DNA of 38,730 bases from Mycobacterium sp. NAZ190054 (GTDB taxonomy: Bacteria; Actinomycetota; Actinomycetes; Mycobacteriales; Mycobacteriaceae), in assembly GCF_001545925.1 (NCBI RefSeq), contig NZ_LMVQ01000135.1, forward strand, positions 1 through 38,730, in the 5' to 3' direction. Positions within the stretch are counted from its first letter, which is position 1; each line of letters starts with the position of its first letter. This document shows positions 33,469 to 38,730 of this stretch, piece by piece. Both the position numbers and the translations under genes were made by a program. The notes beneath the pieces were generated by a model. That model was not told the origin of the DNA, ran no database searches, and saw only the letters and a list, made by a program, of their open reading frames with translations.

Positions 33469-33837
33469 GTGATCGACCTGGACGAGGACCGGACCGACGC
33501 GTTGTTCCACGCGCTCGCCGACCGGACCCGGCGCGACATTCTGCGCCGGGTGCTGGCGGGCGAGCACTCGGTCTCCGCGCTGGCATCCAAGTACGACATG
33601 AGCTTCGCCGCGGTGCAGAAGCACGTCGCCGTACTCGGCAAGGCCGGGCTGATCACCAAGCGACGCAACGGCCGCGAGCAGTTGGCCAGCGGAGACGTCG
33701 CGGCGGTGCGGTCGGTGGCATCCCTGCTGACCGAGCTGGAACAGATCTGGCGTGGGCGCGTCGCACGCATCGACGAACTCATCGCCGCCGACCCGAGGAA
33801 TCAGAAACCCGACCAGGAGGAACGACCATGCCCGTGA
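33469..33837 (+). CDS. ArsR-family transcriptional regulator
   Basis: A 122-residue winged-helix repressor. DALFHALADRTRRDILRRVL at the start and VSALASKYDMSFAAVQKHVA (recognition helix region) are typical of the ArsR subgroup paired with SRPBCC proteins. No metal-binding CVC motif is seen in helix 3, so it is not an arsenic/cadmium sensor of the classical type. GTG 33469 is preferred over the TTG at 33454, which lies inside the operator. The end overlaps the SRPBCC gene by 10 nt. Confidence 0.9.
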   Translation: MIDLDEDRTDALFHALADRTRRDILRRVLAGEHSVSALASKYDMSFAAVQKHVAVLGKAGLITKRRNGREQLASGDVAAVRSVASLLTELEQIWRGRVARIDELIAADPRNQKPDQEERPCP

Positions 33838-34313
33838 CCGACGTCCAGCAGGACCTCGAGAACCGGACCCTGACCATCGTCGCCGAGTTCGCCGCCCCGG
33901 TGGAGCGCGTCTGGCAGGTCTACGCCGACCCCCGTCAGCTGGAGAAGATCTGGGGCCCACCGGAATACCCCGCCACCGTGGTCGACCACGACCTGCGCCC
34001 CGGCGGCCGCGTCACCTATTTCATGACCGGCCCGGAGGGCGACAAACACGCCGGATACTGGGACGTCACAGCGGTCGACGAGCCGAACGGATTCTCGTTC
34101 GACGACGGATTCGCCGACCTGGACTTCAACCCGGACCCGGCGCTTCCGGTGTCGAAGAACGTGTTCACGTTCACCGCACACGGCGACGGCACCCGCTCCA
34201 CCTTTGTGAGCACCTACGAGTCCACCGAAGCCCTGCAGCAGGTACTCGACATGGGCGTGGTCGAGGGCGCCTCCTCGGCGATCAACCAGATCGACGCGCT
34301 TCTCGCCGGTTAA
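33828..34313 (+). CDS. SRPBCC (AHSA1-like) ligand-binding protein
   Basis: A 161-residue START/Bet v1-fold protein of the AHSA1-like SRPBCC type, expected to bind a hydrophobic ligand in a helix-grip cavity. Marks are FAAPVERVWQVYADPRQLEKIWGPPEYP and the LRPGGRVTYFMTGP strand pair, followed by the long C-terminal helix (EALQQVLDMGVVEGASSAI). ATG 33828 has AGGAGG 7 nt ahead, within the end of arsR. Such ArsR/SRPBCC pairs are common in actinobacteria but their ligands are mostly unknown. Its TAA stop shares the TTAA at 34310-34313 with the convergent gene. Confidence 0.9.
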   Translation: MPVTDVQQDLENRTLTIVAEFAAPVERVWQVYADPRQLEKIWGPPEYPATVVDHDLRPGGRVTYFMTGPEGDKHAGYWDVTAVDEPNGFSFDDGFADLDFNPDPALPVSKNVFTFTAHGDGTRSTFVSTYESTEALQQVLDMGVVEGASSAINQIDALLAG

Positions 34314-36073
34314 CGCACGCCGCGCAGCAACCGGCCGGGCCTGGCGCCGGTGTCGGCCCCGTGGCGCCGCGTCACCACACCGCCGACCACCGTCGCGTCA
34401 TACCCGGAGGCGCCCTGGATCAGACGGCGACCGCCGGCCGGTAGGTCGTGGACCATCCGCGGCACGTCGAGGCGCAGCGCGTCCATGTCGATGACGTTGA
34501 GGTCGGCCTTCTTGCCGGCCGCGATCACGCCACGATCGGACAAGCCGAACAGCGTTGCGGTGTCCAGGGTCTGCTTGCGCACCACGTATTCGAGCGAGAA
34601 TTTGGGGCCGCGGTGGCGATCCCGGGCCCAGTGCGTGAGCAGGAAGGTCGGGTAGGAGGCGTCACAGATCAGTCCGCAGTGGGCGCCTCCGTCAGACAGG
34701 CCGGAGACCGCCGCCGGGCTCTGCATCATCTCGTAGATCGCGCTGTGATCGCCCTCGGCGTAGTTGAAGAACGGCAACATCAGCATGGCGCCGGCGTCGG
34801 CCTCCAGCATCAGGTCGTACATCGTCTCCAGCGGGTTCTGGCCGCGGGCCGCGGCGATGGCCGCCACCGTCTTGTCCGGGGTCGGCTCGTAGTCCGGAGG
34901 GTCACCGATGGCGTAGATGCGGTCGGCGCTGTACTGCGCCAGCGCGAACAGACCGTCGAGCAGGGCGCCGGGCGTCGGAGGCAGATCCTCCTCGGCGAGG
35001 ATCGCCGCCTTGACCGCGGGGTCGGCCAGCCGCGCCGCGAGCTGGTCGCGGGTCGATTCGGCCGATACCGCGCGGAACGTCGGCCGGTGGGTGAAGGCGT
35101 GATAACCCGGGAAGCCCAGCAGCATGCCGAACGGGCGCGCCGCGAACTGTGCGTAGAGCTCGATACCGTTCTCGTGAGCCTTCTCGGCCCGGTCGAGTTG
35201 CCGGCGCCACAGATCCGGTGCGTGCGAAGCCTGGATCAGCGTGAACGACACCGGCCGGTCGATGTCGTCGGAAAGCTTTGCCATCCACTCCATCTCACGC
35301 ATGCAGGCGTCGGCCGGGCTCTCACCTGCGGTGCCCTGCGGGGCCACCTCGAAGACCGCCCGGCCGCCGGCGGCCATCGCGCGCCCCAGCCCGAACAGTT
35401 CCGCTTCCGCGGCGTACGTGCCGGGCACCGCCTGCCCGTCGATCGCCCGGTGCGCCTCGGTGCGGGAGGTCGAGAAACCGAGCGCGCCGGCCTCGATCGC
35501 CTCCTGCACGATGCGCGCCATCGCGGCGATGTCGTCGGCGGTGGCCTCCTCGTTGCGGGCCCCGCGCTCACCCATCGCGTAACCCCGGACCGCACCGTGG
35601 GCGATCTGGGTGCCGTAATCGACGGCCAGGCTGCGTTTCTCGATCGCGTCCAGGTACTGGGGGAAGCTCTCCCACTGCCAGGTGATGCCCTCGGCCAGCG
35701 CGGAGCCGGGGATGTCCTCCACACCTTCCATCAGCTCGATGAGCCACTGCTCACGGCCGGGACGCACCGGCGCGAACCCGACGCCGCAGTTCCCGCTGAC
35801 CACGGTGGTGACACCGTGCATGCTCGACGGTTCCAGCGTCTCGTCCCAGCTGACCTGTCCGTCGTAGTGGGTGTGCACGTCGACGAACCCGGGCGCGACG
35901 ATGCGTCCGCTCGCGTCGATCTCCTGTGCGGCCTCGGTCTGCAGACCTCGGTCGTCGCCGTCGCGGCGGCGTACCTCGACGATGCGGCCGTCCTTGATGC
36001 CGACGTCGGCGCGGAAGCGATCGGCGCCCGTCCCGTCGACGACGGTGCCGCCGGTGATCTTCAGGTCCAGCAT
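34310..36073 (-). CDS. N-acyl-D-amino-acid deacylase-like amidohydrolase (copy 1)
   Basis: A 587-residue amidohydrolase of the D-aminoacylase group (amidohydrolase 3). N-terminal beta-sandwich strands (ITGGTVVDGTGADRFRADVGI) precede the metal motif DVHTHYD at about residues 65-71; GNCGVGFAP and LSDGGAHCG, with the conserved late Asp, are present. Substrates may be N-acyl-D-amino acids or other acylated amines. ATG 36073 has GAGGAG 6 nt ahead. It follows the SnoaL/LEH-like gene by 10 nt and a paralogue further upstream, so three genes form an operon. Confidence 0.85.
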   Translation of the reverse strand: MLDLKITGGTVVDGTGADRFRADVGIKDGRIVEVRRRDGDDRGLQTEAAQEIDASGRIVAPGFVDVHTHYDGQVSWDETLEPSSMHGVTTVVSGNCGVGFAPVRPGREQWLIELMEGVEDIPGSALAEGITWQWESFPQYLDAIEKRSLAVDYGTQIAHGAVRGYAMGERGARNEEATADDIAAMARIVQEAIEAGALGFSTSRTEAHRAIDGQAVPGTYAAEAELFGLGRAMAAGGRAVFEVAPQGTAGESPADACMREMEWMAKLSDDIDRPVSFTLIQASHAPDLWRRQLDRAEKAHENGIELYAQFAARPFGMLLGFPGYHAFTHRPTFRAVSAESTRDQLAARLADPAVKAAILAEEDLPPTPGALLDGLFALAQYSADRIYAIGDPPDYEPTPDKTVAAIAAARGQNPLETMYDLMLEADAGAMLMLPFFNYAEGDHSAIYEMMQSPAAVSGLSDGGAHCGLICDASYPTFLLTHWARDRHRGPKFSLEYVVRKQTLDTATLFGLSDRGVIAAGKKADLNVIDMDALRLDVPRMVHDLPAGGRRLIQGASGYDATVVGGVVTRRHGADTGARPGRLLRGVR

Positions 36074-36083
36074 CGGTTGCTCC

Positions 36084-36554
36084 TCACACCAGTCCGGTCG
36101 CGTCGAAGACCCAGGACATGTCGGCGTCGGCGAAGTCCGCCAACCAGGTCGGCGGGGCGTTCTGGGCCAGCGCGGCCATGTCCCAGTAGTCCTTCCACAG
36201 CGTGATCCGGCCGTTCTCCACGCGGTGCACGGAGACGAACTTCAGCACGGCGGATTCACCTGTGGCCCAGTGCCATTCCTCGCTGTGCTCGTACATGACG
36301 TCGGCGCCGCCGCTGACCATCAGCCCTGGGAAGTTCCGGTAGGCGGCCAGTGGCTCGATGCCGATCTTCAGCCGTTTGACGATGTCCTCGGGCCCACGGG
36401 CCGCCGCGGCCGGCCCGACCGGCACGTCGAGGTAGATGCACTCGGGCGCCAGGAAGGTCTTGAGCGCGTCCCAGTCGCGGGCCGAGAGCGCCTCCCACAT
36501 CCCGTGCACGACGGCCTCGACCTCGCCGGTACGCGTCACCTGATCAACCGACAT
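36084..36554 (-). CDS. SnoaL/limonene-epoxide-hydrolase-like protein
   Basis: A 156-residue cone-shaped alpha+beta (NTF2-like) protein nearest the limonene-1,2-epoxide hydrolase group, with VVHGMWEALSARDWDALKTFL at the start and NGRITLWKDYWD at the end, which keeps the last catalytic Asp. The central Arg-x-Asp pair of true epoxide hydrolases is replaced by EHSEEW, so epoxide hydrolysis is doubtful. ATG 36554 overlaps the upstream amidohydrolase stop by 11 nt. It may be an isomerase, hydrolase or binding protein acting with its amidohydrolase neighbours. Confidence 0.75.
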   Translation of the reverse strand: MSVDQVTRTGEVEAVVHGMWEALSARDWDALKTFLAPECIYLDVPVGPAAAARGPEDIVKRLKIGIEPLAAYRNFPGLMVSGGADVMYEHSEEWHWATGESAVLKFVSVHRVENGRITLWKDYWDMAALAQNAPPTWLADFADADMSWVFDATGLV

Positions 36555-38334
36555 CGGCCAGCACCCCTTCCCGTGCCGTGAGCGCGGGCGCCTTGTGCGC
36601 GGCGCGCAGGAAACGTCCGGTGCGCCGGGTTCCGACCAGCGCGGTGGGTTCGCCGTCGAGGAACACCGCGCGGCCGCCTACGAGGACCGCGGCGACGGTG
36701 TCGTCGTTGCGGTTCACCATGCGCGACAGCCCGCCGTACTGCTCGACCGGCGCCTCGGCGTACCGGTCCAATGTGCCGTCGAGCCGCTCGGGGTCGAGGA
36801 TCACCAGGTCGGCGCGGTCCCCGAGCCGCAGGTGCCCGGCGTCGATGCGGTACCAGTCGGCGAGCTCGCCGGTGAGCCGGTGCACGGCCTGCTCGACGGT
36901 CATGAACGGCCGTCCCGCCCGCGCCGCGTCGCGGACGTGGCGCAGCAGCCGCAGCCCCATGTTGTAGAAGGCCATGTTGCGCAGATGCGCGCCGGCGTCC
37001 GAGAAACCCATCTGGATGCCGCTGTCGGCGGCCAGCTTCCTGAGCACCTCCGGACGGTGGTTGGAGATCGTGGTGCGCCACCGCAGCGCCTTGCCGTGCT
37101 CGAGCACCAGGTCGAGGAACGCGTCCACCGGGTGCAGGCCTCCGCGCTCGCGGCCCACGTCCCCGAACGACTTCCCGACCACCGACGGGTCGGGACACGC
37201 GACGATCTCGGCGTCGAAGAAGTCGCGGTGCCACACCCGCATGCCGAATTTCGCGTCGTAGTCCTTGCGGAACCGGCGCCGGTAGGACTCGTCACGCAGC
37301 AGCTCGTTGCGTTCGACCTCGTCGGCCAGGTGCAGCGCGGCCGCGCCGGAGCCGAACTCCTCGAAGATGACCAGGTCGATGCCGTCGGCGTACACCTCGA
37401 ACGGCACCGGCAGATGCTGCCACCGGAAGTTGCCGCCGAGCCGGTTCGCCAGCCGGGCCAGGGGGCCGAGGAGGTTCACCGCCGCCGGGTTGGATTTCAC
37501 GTCGGCGGCCGAGAGCAGGCTGGTCTTGAGCGGGTTGCGGAACAGGCCCACCGACTGGAACACCTGCGACACCAGGTTGAGCGGGTTCTCGATGTCGGGC
37601 CCGGACTGCAGCACGCGACCCGACCGGCGCAGCAGCGACTTCAGCCGGCGCAGTTCGCGGGCCTTGGCGTAGGTCGACGGAAGTGTGCGCGAGCGGCACA
37701 CCTCACCGTCGAGTTTGTCGAAAAGCAGTTGCTGAGAAGACATCCCGACGAAGCCGGCGCGTAGTGCCTCGGTGAGCATCTGCTCCATCCGGGCCTGCTC
37801 GCCGCCGGTCGGCCGCTCCTTCTTGCGGGTCGCGCGGTCCAGTCCCATGGTGGCCGCCCGCATGTCGGAGTGCCCGAGGAACGCCGCGACGTTCGGACCG
37901 AGCGGACGCGATTCCAGCGCCGCGATGTACTCCTCGGCGTTGGACCAGGTCTTGTTGCGGTCCACGGCGGCGATCACGTGGTCACGGGGGATGGCCTCGA
38001 CGCGGCCGAAGATGTCGCCGGCGTCGGCACCGTCGACGTGGACGGTCGACAACGAGCAGGACCCGAGCATCACCGTGGTGACGCCGTGCCGCAGCGACTC
38101 CGCCAGCGACGGCCCCTCCAGCACCTCGACGTCGTAGTGGGTGTGGATGTCGATCATCCCCGGCAGCACCCACTTGCCAGCGGCGTCGATCACCTGCGGG
38201 CACCCGGTCTCGTCGAGGTCGTCCTCGCTGATCGCGGCGACGTGGCCGCCCCGGATCCCGAGGGTGCGCACCGCCGAGGGCGCGCCCGTGCCGTCGAACC
38301 AGCGGCCGCCGCGGATGATCGTGTCGTAGGTCAC
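36544..38334 (-). CDS. N-acyl-D-amino-acid deacylase-like amidohydrolase (copy 2)
   Basis: A 596-residue paralogue of the copy at 34310-36073. It shows IIRGGRWFDGTGAPSAVRTL, DIHTHYDVEVLEGPSL at the metal site, GVTTVMLGSCSLS in place of GNCG (a Ser before the Cys), and FSDAGAHLRNM with the late Asp. The GSCS change and an extra middle region (about residues 230-330) suggest a different substrate from copy 1. GTG 38334 is chosen: TTGACA-18-TTCGAT (on the minus strand) ends 6 nt before it, indicating a leaderless transcript, and upstream codons do not look conserved. It heads the three-gene operon. Confidence 0.85.
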   Translation of the reverse strand: MTYDTIIRGGRWFDGTGAPSAVRTLGIRGGHVAAISEDDLDETGCPQVIDAAGKWVLPGMIDIHTHYDVEVLEGPSLAESLRHGVTTVMLGSCSLSTVHVDGADAGDIFGRVEAIPRDHVIAAVDRNKTWSNAEEYIAALESRPLGPNVAAFLGHSDMRAATMGLDRATRKKERPTGGEQARMEQMLTEALRAGFVGMSSQQLLFDKLDGEVCRSRTLPSTYAKARELRRLKSLLRRSGRVLQSGPDIENPLNLVSQVFQSVGLFRNPLKTSLLSAADVKSNPAAVNLLGPLARLANRLGGNFRWQHLPVPFEVYADGIDLVIFEEFGSGAAALHLADEVERNELLRDESYRRRFRKDYDAKFGMRVWHRDFFDAEIVACPDPSVVGKSFGDVGRERGGLHPVDAFLDLVLEHGKALRWRTTISNHRPEVLRKLAADSGIQMGFSDAGAHLRNMAFYNMGLRLLRHVRDAARAGRPFMTVEQAVHRLTGELADWYRIDAGHLRLGDRADLVILDPERLDGTLDRYAEAPVEQYGGLSRMVNRNDDTVAAVLVGGRAVFLDGEPTALVGTRRTGRFLRAAHKAPALTAREGVLADVG

Positions 38335-38340
38335 ACGCTC

Positions 38341-38370
38341 ATCGAACAGCGCACACCTAACGGGTGTCAA
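38341..38370 (-). promoter_or_regulatory. Leaderless promoter with operator-like repeat for amidohydrolase copy 2
   Basis: On the (-) strand, TTGACA (38370-38365) and TTCGAT (38346-38341) are 18 bp apart, 6 nt before GTG 38334. The spacer contains ACACC-n5-GGTGT (38353-38367), a possible repressor site. Confidence 0.5.
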
Positions 38371-38445
38371 TGAATTCGGTGAACAGATTTTCTCGTCTGT
38401 CTACTCGAGGCCGCCGACGTGAGCGAGAGCGCATAATCAGGGCTT

Positions 38446-38730
38446 GTGACGCCGCTCCAGCGCTACATCGCCGAGGAGATCGCCACCGACCACGTGGACG
38501 GGCTGCTCTCCCGGCGCGAGGCGCTGCGCCGCCTGGCGCTGCTGGGCGTCGGCACCGTCGGACCCGGGCTGACCCCGTTGTCGACGGTCTACGTCGTCGG
38601 CTTCGCCGTGCTGCTGGTGCTCATGGCGGGCATCCAAGGCCGTCCATGGGCGATCTGGGCCAACCTCGGCGTGCAGCTCGTCCTGGTCGCGGGATGGTTC
38701 ATCTATCCGGCCGTGGGTTTCATCGGTCTG
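38446..38730 (+). pseudogene. Chimeric ORF: dienelactone-hydrolase N terminus joined to DUF4233 fragment
   Basis: GTG 38446 opens a frame that runs past the window edge. The first ~35 residues, with TPLQRYIAEEIATDHVDG and the SRREALRRLALLGVG signal-like stretch, resemble the twin-arginine-type start of actinobacterial dienelactone hydrolase proteins. After about 38550-38570 the frame becomes GLTPLSTVYVVGFAVLLVL and AGIQGRPWAIWANLGVQL, the two hydrophobic segments of a DUF4233 protein, a small membrane protein usually encoded next to folC and ndk. The fusion is in frame. A CATAAT box (38432-38437) is 8 nt before the GTG. No alpha/beta-hydrolase domain follows in the window. It is probably a junction artefact. 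Confidence 0.65.

Noticed and set aside
30786..33782. 998-codon (-) open frame
   Set aside because: Antisense to glnA3 and the amidohydrolase; no recognisable domain.

Overview
The window looks like chromosomal DNA of a fast-growing mycobacterium (Mycolicibacterium type). It is GC-rich and densely coding. It carries an antigen 85C-type mycolyltransferase. From 27785 to 33425 it follows the M. tuberculosis order Rv1876 (bfrA), Rv1877, Rv1878 (glnA3), Rv1879, with one extra gene inserted. IdeR-type iron boxes precede the iron-storage genes. I see no rRNA, tRNA, CRISPR array, insertion sequence or phage gene. No gene-free stretch exceeds 300 bases; the longest are 27544-27784, 10171-10378 and 5228-5433, all promoter regions.

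Layout. 1-1017: a crotonase fragment joined to the N-terminal third of Lon, with a HAIR-like element before lon. 1099-5227 (-): TetR, glycosyltransferase, aminosugar-kinase-like protein and SIS isomerase, in that transcription order, as a tightly coupled operon. 5434-9101 (+): FAD amine-oxidase-like protein, aldehyde dehydrogenase and SDR, ending in a strong shared terminator with fbpC. 10379-10813 (+): DUF1810 protein. 10810-15889 (-): TetR, membrane protein, TPR protein, deaminase and GH13 enzyme, with overlapping ends and a 30-bp operator in front. 15942-20358 (-): GntR regulator, allophanate-hydrolase-like amidase, biuret-hydrolase-like enzyme and NCS2-type permease, a probable biuret or ureide nitrogen-scavenging operon. 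20485-22565: FAD monooxygenase and a divergent TetR sharing two copies of one operator. 22597-26710: thioesterase, FUSC membrane protein, EthD-like protein and enoyl-CoA hydratase. 26713-28264: iron module (Bfd, an internally duplicated unknown protein, two IdeR-like boxes, BfrA). 28375-33425: MFS exporter with a cytoplasmic winged helix, AhpD-like protein, GlnA3 and amidohydrolase. 33469-34313: ArsR and SRPBCC pair. 34310-38334 (-): two D-aminoacylase-like amidohydrolases around a SnoaL/LEH-like protein. 38446-38730: the start of a dienelactone-hydrolase-like gene fused in frame to a DUF4233 fragment.

Both extreme ends are chimeric: about 110-130 bp on the left and about 170 bp on the right. 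The simplest reading is assembly artefact at contig tips, so the truncated lon should not be taken as biology without checking. The most interesting biology is (i) the IdeR-box-flanked operon of bfd and a duplicated-domain protein of unknown function beside bfrA, (ii) the biuret/allophanate operon with a short, single-domain allophanate hydrolase, (iii) the aminosugar kinase/SIS/glycosyltransferase operon, and (iv) the separate GlnA3 plus amidohydrolase pair that resembles a split fungal FluG. Many regulator genes here seem to have leaderless transcripts: a TANNNT-like -10 box lies 6-8 nt before the start codon.
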